DNA from: Hofstenia miamia | Taxonomy: Eukaryota > Xenacoelomorpha > Acoela > Hofsteniidae | Length of the DNA: 64,000 nucleotides | Reading direction: 5' to 3' | Assembly: GCA_900660155.1 (NCBI GenBank) | Contig: CABFPE010000602.1 | Span: forward strand, 395,407-459,406 | Shown: positions 38,001-52,700 of the stretch, in pieces | Layout: every line of letters begins with the position of its first letter | Numbering within the stretch: the first letter of the stretch is position 1 | Translations under genes and position numbers: made by a program | Notes under the pieces: model-generated | Seen by the model: only the letters and a program-made list of their open reading frames with translations | Told to the model about the DNA's origin: nothing | Database searches by the model: none

Positions 38001-39127
38001 GCCACCCTTAGGCACCGCAAAAATTCATGCTTTGTGTTTGGTGGGATTGGAAATGAACTTTATACTATAAGCTTCTCCCAAGTAACGAGACAATGAATTC
38101 TGAGAAATATTGCACTCAACTGAACAAGCTAAGAGCAGCAAGTAAAAAAACGTAAGGAATTGTCCAACAGGAAGGGCGTTATTTTCCAACAGGATAATGC
38201 AAGACCACACGTTTCTTTGGGAGCCAGACAAATATTGCTGCAGCTAGGCAGGGATGTGTTACCTCATCCTCGATATTCACCAGATATTGCTCCTTCAGAT
38301 TTCCATTTATTCAGGTCTTTACAGAATAGTCTTAATGGTAAAAATTTCAATTCCTTGCATGACATAAGAAGATACCTTCATGAACTGCATTTTACAACAA
38401 ATTGTTGATTAAAAATGTAATTAAAAGTATTTATTAACCTTTTTCTTTCCATTAAAAATCCGCACGAACTTTCCGGACAATTTAATATATATACAGGCTC
38501 TGCATACTATGACATTTGTATCCACCGTCTTTGGATGGAAATCACAATATATNTTTGCAACTCCGTGCCGTGCCGGGCCGTGCCTGAAACCCACCGTGCC
38601 GTGCCGGGCCGTGCCTTCAAAAACCAGGCACGGTTGCAGCTCTGTAGTGTGGTGTAGTGCAATGAAAATTGTCATAGAACATATATGGAGCGATAAAATA
38701 TTTTTTGTAATTTTGGAGTACAATTTTTGAGTAGTAAGCCAATTTAGGGCGGTAGAATATAAAACGTTTGGGAAGGTGGGGCAGATGTCAACACGTGAAC
38801 ATGGGGCACAGCACTAATTATGTGGGGCGTGACAGGGCAATTCATACATACTAGGAAAAGATATTTTTGAGACCCGTATTCCCCAACTCGGAAAAAGTTC
38901 ATTGTTACCCATACCCGTAAATATCTTATCCATACCCACCCGAATCCCTGTTGGTTCACTTTTAAGAACTATTGTAATAATAATTTTAAATTATTGATGT
39001 GCGGATATGCTAATTTTGCTAAAGCTACCTGCCCGTCTCATTTAAGTTCATATTTGTATCCACCCGATACCTTTATTTAGAATGGCAGTTAGTGATGTGG
39101 GGGAACGGATGATATCGGTGCTACCCN

Positions 39128-39161
<34 letters not shown>

Positions 39162-42100
39162 ATGAAAAAAATAATACATTTTAAATGTGCTGAAACAACG
39201 TATCCAGCAAAAATGAAATGCTCTAAGAGCTAATAACTGGAAAATATTCAAACTTATTTAGAATGTAAACATTAGTCAATAAGCTGAAAATGAATTGCTA
39301 ACTACGGATATGACATTGACCCCGAAATCATAAACGCCCGAGTTCGATCTTCAAACACATTTGACATGATTCATTTAAAACAGAATTCGATCGCAAAAAC
39401 AAACATTAAATCAACCTGGTGATATATTTAGATCCTGCGGAGGAAATGGACGACCATCATTTACCAGCTGGCCAACCAGTACAGATCCTGGACCGACGAA
39501 ATCATCCACACGGCTGGTGCGTGGTCTCGGTAAATTAGCGATGCAGGCGTGGGGACACATTTGAACGTAGGTTGGATTTAGGGCACCATTGAGAAACCGC
39601 TCCTTGGTCTCAACCAAATGAATTCCACCAACTTGTGTCTAAATTGTGTATAAATTCAGTATTAAGATGCTTCATTGAACTGAAAACTACTCGATGTCAG
39701 TCACCACTTCTTGTATGAAGATAGGAAATTAATGCAAGAATGGGATCATAGCATAATAAGGTGAATTTTCAGTTGACCTTAGTTTTCTAAATTTTTAGCT
39801 GGGAAGCTTGAAAGTATGCACTTAGCTTTAAGGCTTGTTGAGTGTTGTAATCCCGCCATGACGTTTTTCCATTCAAGATGTGAGCTACTCGCTCAAACAC
39901 GGAGGAAATTTTTTAGTATAATCAACATAATATAGGTTGAAAACTTTCCATTTATCATGCCTTGTAGAAATTTGATACGCAATAGATATTGTTTAATCCT
40001 TAAACTCAATGCGTTTACGTAGGCTAAAGTGCTCCTTCATATTTGCATATCCTCCGAGTCGCAAAAGCAGACGAGTATTTTTCAAAGTTAAATTTATTAT
40101 GAATCAATTTTTCTTTACATTCCATTATTGTTGTTTACCGTAAATGTTATTATAATTAAACTTACTTTGGGTAGACCATTGGGTTGAACAAGAGCCAAGC
40201 AGTATATATTTGTGCTGTGGATTGTTTCTACTGCAGGTAAAACCTTAAACATCCATTTGAAGCATTCGTCCTCGGGGACTTCGGGTCGTTGCTCAGCAAC
40301 AACCACAATTCTCTGCTCACGTAAAACCTCAACACTAAACACAGCGATACGACCTCGATACACAAATTTGATTGGATCAACAGCGAGTGCAGTTGCAATA
40401 ATGTCATCGGCGATGAAAATGCGACCATCGATCTTCATCATTCCTTCCGCACGACCAACAACAAAAACTAGTCCATTCTAAAGCAAAAGTTATCAATGAA
40501 AAAAATGAACTGCGTACAGGTCCAAGAAAACCAAAAAGGCCTGTTCTAGTATACGTCTGTTGACAAACAACTTGTCCGTTGGAATCCATTGGGAAAACCT
40601 AAATTCAAGGATAAAATGATATCGGTATGAAAATACAAACTTTGAATATATTGTTGCTCAAGCCTTGTAGTCCCCAGTAGTTGAAACCAGTGGCTTGTGA
40701 AGCTACACAAATTTCCCCAACTTCGTCTCTCTTACATAGATAAGGAGGTCCTTCTATTTTAACTACAACTATTGAACCTAAAAGACAAACGCAATGTTTT
40801 ATAAAAGAATGATTTGCTTCTCAAGAAGTCAATGATGCATGTAAACCAAATGAAAATTACGTTGTTAATACAATCTTTGATAAGGTAAGATACTTAAGAG
40901 GACAACAAAAATTTAATAAAATACCACTATGGGAAACCAATACAAATGTATTACTGAACTATTTCATTTGCCAAACTTGTTCATGTTTTAAAGAGCAAAG
41001 CCTTAAAGGCAATAACATAATTTATTCTCTTCTATTAATACAAATAGATGAGTTTTTGATAGTTGTTATTGCAATTCTATAAATAAGAGTGTATTAAAAG
41101 TTTTGTTGCTTAACAATATAATTCAAAAAGACATAAAAAGACATCAATGAAGTCCTAAACTAACTATAATTTTGAGATATCATATTAAAATTAGAAGTTT
41201 CCTTTAATAGCAAATACCAACGACAGTGGTGTAGCCAGAAAATTCTGGTGGTGGGTTATAAATTCAATTACAAACCTGTGGCCAACTTTGAAGCAGTAAT
41301 AATTACAAAATTTAGTGATGTTAATGAATGTTCTATGGATAATTATTAGCCTAATGATCCGACGAAAATGTTGTGCTAGTGAATGAGGATAACAGAAGTG
41401 TAATTGTAAGGTGTTTGACATGAAATTATTTAAGATGCCAGAAAAATATATTAACATATTTATTAAAATATAAGATTACAATGTTTTAGATAACGTTGCC
41501 AAGTCTTGTAAAAAAATTTACTACAGTAAAATTTTTATGATGCGATTATCATATTACTTTTTCATATAAGATTATATGTATGAGGAAAAACATGATTATT
41601 TATGTACACATACATACATACACTCACACTTATTATTATATATTGTGCATGTATATTCAGTTTGTAGTTCTAAAATTGTAACTTTTTTATTAAATACATT
41701 GTATTCACTCTAATAGCAACATATGCTTTACTACTTATAGTCCTTAGACTCCACTAATGCTTATGATCACATGAGGTTATTGTTTTCAAGATATCTTGAA
41801 AACCCTATCATGAACAAAGGTTTGTTATTTGTGAACTCTGTGTATTGACAACAAAGTTTCCATATAAAAGTACCCTGCTTAATCTATCGGATAAACTATT
41901 GAGGTTATGACAAAGTTAGACAGAAATAGATTGGGTTTTGTGATTATGAACTATTCTAGCATTTTGCAATCAATACTAAGTGCACATCATTTTTATGCAA
42001 AACAAGAAATTTCAATAATTATAATAATAATAAATAATAATATTTTTAATAGTTTATTTTCTTTTCCAAAAAACTTCGTCATTAGACAAATAAAAGATTG

Positions 42101-45100
42101 AAAGTTTCATCAGTATATAAAATTCACACAGATAAGAATCAATAACGCAGGTGTAACAATTATTTTTTATATATACTATTTGAAGCCTTCACAGGCAAAT
42201 AGCTTTTCAAATAAAAAATGATGTACTTACACAATAACTCGTAGATTTGAAAATTAAAATCTATTGTGATGTTTTATTAGTCATTAGGATAAACTCGTCG
42301 ATTTCACATTTTCAAAAACTATTTTTCAAAAAAATTTAAATTTTTTTCAATGTTGTCTCATACATAGTGTTCAGACGATAAGCCAGGCAAAGCCCTATGG
42401 TGATGAAAAAAAAACTACAATGAAGAAGTGTCCAGCAACCAGCGAAAATAAAAGAGAAGTGATCTTCTATGTATCATGTTGTGCTTTCAGATTACGAGAT
42501 ATCTCTCTCAGTTTGTGAGTAATAAGCGTTTAAATTTTTTTTAAAAAACCTTTGAAAGTTGTAAAAACGACCTAGATAAAATTTTGTTAAACAGGAAGTT
42601 GAAAAATTTCAAAATTATCATTGAAAAAATTTGCATCTTACTTCTTGCAATCAATAAATCACTGTGAAATTAATAACAAAAGACTCAAACAGGTTGAAAA
42701 TAAAGCTTACTTCAAAGTTCTAAATGCTTGGTTGTGCTTAAGCCTTGGTATTAAAAAACGGTTCAAACAAATGACCGAAACTCAAAACTTACGCAACAGT
42801 GCATGCAATGGACAAAAATGCAATGAATGTGAATAAATTTATTAATAATTTTTTTAAAAATAAAACTTAAATTTCAATAAAAGTTTCTGAAGTACCCAAG
42901 TACCATCTAGCAAACTAAAAAACTAAATTTTTTTTGCAAGACTAATGCGGCGATTTGAAATTGATTTAAATGGCCGAGAAGGCTTTGGTCGAATTTTTTG
43001 GTCTATGTCCATATTTGGTAGGAGGGTATACATACCCCACATACTCCCCTTGGCTACGCCACTGACCAACGACAAGTAGCTATTTTTGCCTTTACCTTAC
43101 ATTCAAATTGGGATTCGTTTTAAATTTTGAATTAGGATTCGTAACCAATTAACGTTATGTGCCTTATATGAAAATTGGAAATGATTGATTCGTCCAAAGA
43201 CTGCCAGTGGTGTTTTAAGGTCACACGACATCATTCATGTAACAATTTGGGCCTGTAACATTTTAAGTTAAATTGCGTAAGCCAAATTAACAGCGGAGAA
43301 AACACAATCTAGTAGAGTATTTATTGAAGAAATTTAAAAAGCGAAAGTAGTTCTAAAAATACACGTTCAACTCCTACTATTATCCAGATAAATAACAAAG
43401 CTAATTCGACGACATCTTGACCCAAATTGAGTTTGACATTCTTTCCATCGATCGAACAAAAACAAGCGTCATTGACTTGGTAAATATTTAAATTTAGAAA
43501 CATTGTAATAATTGTTAACTAATAATCTGCATTCCAAATATTTAGATAGTTACAACTAAAGTTAGTAAAGCCAATCAATTTCGAAATGCCCAGGCATTTA
43601 AAGTCGTTTTGTGGAACTCAGTACTTGATGGAGCATAATGGAAAAAAAGGGATCACAGATTTCAGAATTTTGGGACCACATGACCACAATATTTTATGAT
43701 ATTGAGATGAATAAACTCTGGGGAGACATTTTGACTAGGTTGCCAAACTCGTGCCTTAAATGTTTATTCGTACCTAAATATAGCTTTGAATTACATTTTT
43801 GAGTCTTAAACATACCTCCATTATCCCATTAAAGGATGACGTAACGCTTAAAAATCACATTTCACCGAGCACCGTCTGTGGTAAAATGTGCCATACTTGC
43901 ACTAACGACATGACCAATTCATGATAGCAATATATCTTGTATTCTGGGATTGATACAACAACAGTGTTGAAAATTTGAGAAGTTTGTCTTAATTGGGTCA
44001 AAATTTATTTTTAAAATGGAGAGAAAACTGTTTAGGCCAAAAACCTCGCAAAGAATGCAAAGAAGCATATTTTCGAAACGACATATTATCCAAAGAAGAG
44101 ATTTCAATTTCAGGCTTCAGACAATAGAAAGTGGCATCTCAAAACCCTAGCTGTAACTAATTCACTTGAACGTTTTTGAAATGAAAAACATATTTACTAG
44201 ATGGCAGAATGGAACCAGCATCCTGCAATTGAAGAGCACTGAGGTGATCGTCGGCTTCGACTTTAACAACATTGTAACTAAGGGCTTGCATAGAGAGACT
44301 TCCACGTCCAGGTGAAGGATTATTATCACTTCCATGACTAAAATCACAAAACTTAATATATGATGATAAAAAGGGTGGGAAAGGGATGCATTTATTAAAA
44401 AGCAATGGTCGCATACGTCATACAAATAATTAGTCAAACATTTCATCCATGCGGACAAATTCGACCAGAACATACGTTATAAAAAACAATTGAGAACAAT
44501 AAATTTTAGTTAACGTATGTGAAACGACTTCATATTTGCATGAAATGACTTTTTACAAAGAAAATGAAGTGCTTCCGCAGATAATTCAGTGTTTATCAGT
44601 GGGAGCAGAAAAACCAGTGCGAACAACTCTCGCGATGATGAAATGCTGCATTGTTAATGAGACTAAAAATTCACTTCCAAACCTTACAAACTACAATACA
44701 ATGATTTAAATACGTACGTACCGAGATAGTCTTTAATGAGAATAGGTAAGAATATTTATTTAAAAATAAAAAATAACGTTACCTACACTTACATCATTCA
44801 ACAAAGTTTAGTATTAAAAGATGAAGTTTGACAGAGAAACTCCATGATTTCATTTATAATGAAAATGGTCACACACAAAATAACGATAGTTCAATAAAAA
44901 TTTAGGAATGTATTAATAAGAGCAGAGAAGGATGAACTTAAGAAAGGTCTTTGTAATATTAAAAAAATTTTCCTTATAAAAAAGGGGAATGGTAATATCT
45001 GCTTATATTGCAACCAGGGTTGGCAGGTTTAAAACACTGTTTGAAACAAATGTTTTTTGCAACATAATGGCATGTAAAAAACCCCACACTTAGTTAAACA

Positions 45101-46229
45101 TCACATTATTGATGGCTAACAATGTTTCCAAAAAACAATAGGCTTTGTAAATATAATTCATATTGTGTATGTGAGGCCTTTGCTTTTATGGGTGATTTGA
45201 AGCAATCTCAAAGTGGTATTATTAACCCTGGTTAATTAGAAGGGGAGAAGGCTGTTTGAAGTGTGCATGTAGGAAGGATGATAGTTTCCACATTGTGAGA
45301 GAAACTCTTTGAAATTCGCTTAATCAACTCCGCTTTGTTCTTGTCAGTTGGAAATTCCATGCGCATGTTTGGCATGAATGGGTTGACGTAATTTCATAAT
45401 TACCATTCCCATGCCTCAAGAGTTGCGCAATTAATTGAACACCGAGTTAAATGAGAAAGCAACGCCGAAAATATTTTAGCGCAAAAAACTCAAACTTTTT
45501 ACCAACAAATTCTTCAACAAAATAACATCATTTTTATATAATTTTCAATGAAAAAATTAAAACAAGAAATAAATGTCTGCTAGATTTAATACTAAGTACC
45601 AGTTTATTGGAAGTTTATGCTCCTATAGACTTTAATGACTCATCTTGAACATTATATTAATAATAATAATAAAATTGAATTTTACCATACAAAAGAGTAT
45701 TGATTAATTAGATGAATGACACATTTAAAAGATATTCCATGAATAGATATAGAGCTTTTGAAATAAGATATGATAAATGGTGAATTACATGCAGAATATA
45801 TTTTAAAAAACACCAAATTAATTTGGCTTGGCAATTAGGGACGTTCAATTATAACCATTTTGTTCGACTCTAGAAGCCGGAACATGAGCTTAGCTTTTTC
45901 AATTCCAGTGTATGTGTAGTATACGACCGAAGAATTTGAAATCAAACGTTACTATATCATAAAAATGAAAGTTGAAGAGCGACTTGAAAAATAGAAACTT
46001 TTTTAAAAATTTCAATATTCAATGAAAAATCTCAAATCCTTTCAAGTATTTGGGACACAAACAAACACTTTAGTAGAAATTTTCAACATAAAGCTCAGAA
46101 TTTCCAAATTTAATATCGAACTTGGTGAAAATTGCTTGAAATGTGGAAAACCGTTTGTCCTTTATACAGAGGACATAAGCCGTTTAACTTTAAAAAATAT
46201 AAGAAGTCGTACAGTATATATACATATAC

Positions 46230-46289
<60 letters not shown>

Positions 46290-46720
46290 CAGTATGACAA
46301 ATGCGTTAAATAAATATTTTACAATCAACTACACTAAAGGAAACTATAAATATATTGCATGCACTATAGATCTAGAATCATTGATGTTATCTTGCGTTGT
46401 TTACTAAAGAATTTATCTTGTTTGCTGCTTAAATAAAAATTTGTTCACCACTTTTATGATGTTTTGATCTTAGTTATATCTTAAAGTCTTCTTCCTTGAT
46501 TTCATGATGATGCAAATATATTTCAGAATTGTATTGTAACATCTAGAACTTAAGTATATTTTTGGTTTCACATTCCATTGTAAGTTGAGTTTTTGGTAGA
46601 AAGTTGTTAAAACAATTCAAGAATATATTTATAGTTTCCTTTAGTGTAGTTGATTGTAAATTATTTATAATTCGCATTTGACATACTGAGGAGGATTATC
46701 AAAAATCGAAACAGGTCTAN

Positions 46721-46756
<36 letters not shown>

Positions 46757-49700
46757 TTGCTAATTTGATATCGAAACAAATTTGCAGCAGTAATCGAGAC
46801 AAATAAAGGGAAATAGCATAAATCATAATTAAAAAGTTTATAGCAGTAGATGACTTCTACCAAAAGTGACGATGGGACGAAAATAATAAAACTTCATATA
46901 ATAAAGTTAATTGTGTCCTTTACAAGTGGTTTCGTTAGAAGCCGGAAATAAAATATGCTGATGACCATTACGCAATTTGCGCTGGAGAAGTCACGTCATT
47001 TCTGTTTAACTGGTTTAGAGATAAAGGTTTTATTATAAATAGGGACCAATGTGAGGAAATGTCAATTAAACTCTTCAGCATCTTTAAAAATAGCCTACAC
47101 ATCGATGGTTCTAAGCGAATTAACGTATGGTATCGCAGGTTATGCCTCATGCAGCATGACTACACTGGCGAAAATAGACGATGTACAGGCAAAAGCAATG
47201 AAATTTGGCATTATCTAATACTATACACCAATTATACAAATAACATCGTCCAGAGACATTAAATTATTCAAGATGACACTACTTCAAGAAAAACATCCTC
47301 TTTATAAGTGGATACCCAAAAGAACACCGACTACTGCCAGGATAAGTTAGGGCAACCCCCCTCCCAACAGAACCTCAAGATATACCCCAACAGGTTACTC
47401 AAATTAATCTAAAACTCTCACATTACTCTATTATTGCTTTTATAATCTTATAATGTACAGGATATATTTCTTGTGATTAAATAAAACATATCATAAGCAA
47501 TACTTCCAATGTCTCGAAAACAGCATCTGAAATGTAAAAATTCTATAGCTAGTATAAGCTAATAAGAACAATGTACAAAATTTAAGTGGTTGTAACAAAG
47601 TTAAACGAAATTGAAATTGAGGAAAACGAAGCCATCATGCACTCAAGCAGCATTGACCTCATTTTTAACAGACTGAAAATGATAATTACACCGATTTTTT
47701 AAATTCTAAAGATGAAAAAATGGCGGTAAAAATCACTGTAGAAAATTTTAAAATCACAGTGTTGCTTTTAAATGAGACAATTTTGAAATATAATGTAAAA
47801 CGTCTATGCAGATATTGAACTAGAAAGCATTGCAATTTGCAAATAACAACAGAGCGCTGAAGTGTCTTCGAAATGGTGTATGGAAAATCAATCCACGTGC
47901 AAATAACAATGCCTCAAAATAGCAAATTAACTTAGACGAGTGGCTTTAACATCTCGGGAAATTAAGTAGTAAATAATTACAAGATAGAGATTCTCTAACA
48001 ATATTTGTAATCGAATAAAGCTAAATACATCTTCGATCTACTCTCTAAAATTATTTTAGGCCATGGCAATATTTTATGGAGAAATGTGAACAGGGCTGGT
48101 AAAAAATGTTTTTTTAAGAATATTATATTTGAACGTGTTATAAAAAATTATGATTGTTCATTTTTTACTAAATATCAGTAAAATGCAAGTTGATGAACTT
48201 TCTCATTCGACAGGATATTTCATAGCCATTGTGCTTCAAAATTCTTTGAGGGGGATAAAATAAAACTGGTCGAAGTCATGGGCATAGTGACACTAGACAA
48301 ATTTCATCATTTCTAAAAAACTATGATTTATAAAATTATCATAAAACAAATTTTGATGTCATCTGAACAAATATTACATGCTTTGCCAGATAAAACTTTA
48401 GTGTGATATCTTGATTCATTTCATGATTTCGTCTAATGTATTGCATCCTGAACATGTTATGTAGGAGTTTGAAAAAATCAGGCTTTCCAAAAACGTAACT
48501 TATTAACAAAATGTGAGTGTAGGATGCCATGAGTCTGATAGAGACGATAGATTATTACTCGGAGTGTAATTATTTTAATGCAACAACTTAGAGCTACACA
48601 TTTAAACACCTCTCAATAAAAGAGGTTTCTTACAGTTTTATAATTAACTTGATGTAAATGGCAACGTAGAAAATAGTATGCGGCCTCTCAACTTAAATAA
48701 TCTAAAGCCTTATTCAATAACATTATTCAGTTTGTAGTGCCTTTGCTTACCTACAAATCCATACATACATATTTAAGATAGGATAGCATTCTTGGGAAAA
48801 ATCGACATCAAACTCATTTGAAAAAATTGAAAATCCATGAAAAAGGGGACACTGACCACTATATGTCTCTTCTCTCAAACCCCATCTGACTACAAGCATT
48901 AAATGATACAGACTCAAAAGAAAGGAGTTGAAAAAATTACATCAATTACGTATAGATGGCTTCTGAATAAGCGCAAACAATCAATAAACAAAAAAAGAAC
49001 TAAATTCAAAAAACGTATTTCTGTACAGACTGGCTATTCCGTCTTTCTATGCAATAGTATATTCTCGTCTTGCAAAACCGCATAACGCCATCTGGTGACT
49101 TCTTTAGTTACTCGACAATAGAAATATGAACAATATACGTGTAAATACTTCTGAGAACACAAGCCATATAACATCCTCTATTTTCAAAACCAACAAACAA
49201 AATTAGTTTAAAAACAAATGAAATTCAAATATTGATTAAATGAGAAAGAGAGCTTTAATGTTAACAATTGTACGATTGAGGATTGTTAAGAGTTAGGAGA
49301 TTTCTTAGACTGGGATTATATTTTAATGCATGAATTTAAATCATTTCTCAATTATGTGAATACCAAGTGAACAAAGTTGTTCCCAAACATGTTTTATCAA
49401 ATTTCCATGCTGATTGTTTTCAAAATAATAAATAAATGTTTTATTGCAAACTATATAGAAGTAAATGCTAAAAATAATACCGTCGGATAGAAACAGTCAA
49501 TGCTTCTGATGACGTAGCACAAGGACATAGGGCTTCAGGCTTAAAGTTTTTAGACTGAAAAGTGGTCGAGAACGTATCGCATGTAGTCACAGACCACGGA
49601 TTAGCACCATCGGTAACGAGAAGAAGCTTCAAAGAGGCAAGATTGATATCTTTGAGATTGGAGGCGGCCACCATTCCCCAATGCATATCGCGACTCTTTA

Positions 49701-52700
49701 CAACAGCCGCAGATGCTAAAGGATTACAGTACTAAGTTAAAATTACGCTGTACAAAATGATACATATGAATAGCGAGAGAATACACAGTTTTCGCTTAAA
49801 AATATCATTGAATCGATAAATAACTGAGGCCAAATTGTTGAAATAAAAAAAATACATTCCATTCATTTTTCAGTCAAATGACTTGATTGGCTGTCGCAAA
49901 ATTTTACATTATAATGAAATGTAAGAAATGCTTTGGCTATTTTCTTATCTTTACTTAAATAGAGAAAATTGTCAAGAGTTACTTTGATTAAGAAAATACT
50001 AAATCTACTTGATTAATAACGTTTGATTGAGTTGCACATAAAACTGTTTTTTTATCTATAGATACAATCACTACAAAAGAGGATTTTTTGGCGATGAATG
50101 AATGAATTGGGTATTGTATGATTGGAATTAAAGTGGAGCTGCAAACGAATATTCAGTAAAAAAAAATTGGAGGCCATTCAAATCAGCAGTGAAAAACTGC
50201 GGTTGGCAGAATTATTAAGAAATGAACAACGAAAAAATTTAATATTCAGTAGATTTTCATCACTCAGGCCAAAAAAATGCAACATTCATTAAAATGAGGA
50301 CAAACAACGTTAAACAAAGAAAAGGGCACTTCAACTACCTTTAAATTTTGAGATCATTACCATCCAAGAAGCAGGATTATTTTTCATTAGAGCGTAGGGT
50401 ATAAACACCACATGCATTCCAACATAGACAGTCTAAAACAAATTTTTAAGCTTGACAATAAAATAAATTAATTAAAAATTACTTTACAAACATTTTTCAA
50501 CAATTCTTCGAGACATTTCATTTAAGCGTGGCTTTATTTATAAATATAATTTCAACCAATGAACGCAATATTAATTACAACTAATTGGTGAAAAATTGGA
50601 AAACCATTAAAATTATTTCAGAAGGCAACTAAAATTCAGTTATAACTATAAAAATCGCAGTATGCATTGGGAACAAGCAATTGAAAACGACATAACAAAA
50701 TTAATGTTTAATATAACAATGTTTATAAAATGGGATCTTAGTAAAAATGATTTTAAGCAATCAATTCCAGATACGTTTATTTTTAATAACTAGTAAGAAA
50801 GAAAAGTTGTTTGGATGTCATTTGAATTTACAACAAGATTAACGTAAAAATGTTGTAGAGATATGAAACGCAATGAAATTTGAAAGCTGTCGGTGTGGTC
50901 TTATAATCTCAATATAAATAATTAACTTATTTAAAAACAGAATCGAAGTCAATGTCTTCCTTTGTAATGCATTAGAAAAAGACTTTTAAGTAAATTACAC
51001 AGTCAAATCAGAGATAATGAGCCAATTAGAGAGAAACTGCAGAAATTAGAAACAGGCTCAATGCAATTCTCCAGCTGAAAAAACTGATGTGCAAACATTT
51101 ATACAATTTTTTTACAATTACAATAAAATTGAAAAAACCTATATCAAAATAAGTTGTAACATAATTGGACAATCTACATAAAGCTTTGTTCCATTATTCA
51201 TTAATATAACAACACAACATTTAAAAAACTAAGTGCGATTTTAGAAAATTATCTGTAGAAGACCTCGAAAGGTGTATTGTACACATCATTTGAATTTGTC
51301 AACACATAATTAATTCATAATATTATTACTAATATACATCAAAATTATTTAAAATTTGATAAGTAATTCTTCAGGAATATTTGTCATCAGATGTCAGACC
51401 CGAAAGATGATAACATCATTAAAACATCTATATAAAAAGTTTTATTGCTTACATTGATTAATATAACTAAACAATATTTAAAAAACTAAATATAACGTTC
51501 CAGAATTATCATCAGAATGTAAGATTCATCAAAAGTCAGCCTCGAAAGGTGTATTGTACACATCATTTGAATTTATCAACAAATAATTAATTCATAATAT
51601 TATTACTAATATACATCAAAATTATTTAAAATTTGATAAGTAATTCTTCAGGAATATTTGTCATCAGATGTCAGACCCGAAAGATGATAACAGCATTAAA
51701 ACATCTATATAAAAAGTTTTTTTCCTAAAATTGATTAATATAACTAAACAACATTATAAAAACTAAGTGTAATGTAGATTACAATGCAGTGTTTCATAGT
51801 ATCTTCACACAACATTTTGTCTAAATAGTTAGCCACATAAAAGGAAAAAATGAAAAAACGAAAAAATCGATGTAAAAATTCGAAGAAGAGCCCATTTATA
51901 ACTCATGAGTGGTGTTTTGCAAACTTAATAATACTTTGTTTTGCTGATTCTTTTCTAGTACTTGAATTTATTACAAAAAATTATTATACATTAATATAGG
52001 CAATTGCTGAGGTATCAGATATAGCATACAGCTTTGTAGAAGTAGATATATGGAAATAAATCTTTGAATTTCAATTAAAATTAAAAAATAGATGATATAT
52101 AAAATGAATTAACAGACGATAATACATTGTCAAAGAAAAGAATAATCAAACATCATTCTCGAAATATGTAATGGATATGAAAGATATACATAGAGCAGTT
52201 CTAAGATATCAAAGGGACTTACAGTAAGTATTCCATGCCATAATCCAACGTCACGTCTGAAGTCTGGAACACAAACCATTATGTCATCTAAAACTCAGTT
52301 CTCAACAGGAAGAAATGCAAAGTATAAAATAACAACTATATATTTCAAAAACTGTGCAACCTTGCTTATAGGTACAACAATAACGTAAAACTTCGCAATG
52401 GGAATTGACAGCGGTTTTTGTGAGAGTCACTCCCATAACACTGCCTGTGCGTGAGGTACAATATTCAATATACGCTTCATTAATGAGACCACATCTTTCC
52501 CTCCAACTCTTAGAATGAATCTTTTTAATTTGATCGGTTGGAATCCAAGTGAGACGAGGCCAACCCTAAAAGCAATTTTTCAACATTCAAGAGATACATT
52601 CCCTTCGGTAACATGATAATCTCCTGAATGCATTTCTATATGATTAAAAATTGTGGGTAAAATATTGTGGGGTGAGCTATCATTCTTTTGAAAAACATGC

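Larger units (their letters stand above)
32626..39415 (-). other. large DIP2 intron (about 6.8 kb) with inserted repeats
   Basis: Between the exons at 32347 and 39416. Contains a possible piggyBac-like remnant (33360-33890), a contig-overlap artefact (36101-36825), a mariner relic (37311-38485) and a hAT remnant (38556-38644). Segments 32626-33359 and 33891-36100 show nothing I can name. Confidence 0.7.
44338..49480 (-). other. large DIP2 intron (about 5.1 kb) with repeats
   Basis: Holds (TA)n at 46196-46286 and 46721-46753, a foldback MITE at 46290-46688 and a LINE relic at 46930-47400. The segments 44338-46195 and 47400-49480 show nothing recognisable. Confidence 0.7.

Noticed and set aside
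39300-39360. tRNA-like GAGTTCGATC box
   Set aside because: No matching A box and no acceptor or anticodon stem pairing around it.
40212-40481. Plus-strand 89-codon frame
   Set aside because: Antisense shadow of the DIP2 exon 40166-40477.
46022-46407. Tyr/Ile-repeat frames on both strands
   Set aside because: Products of the (TA)n microsatellite.
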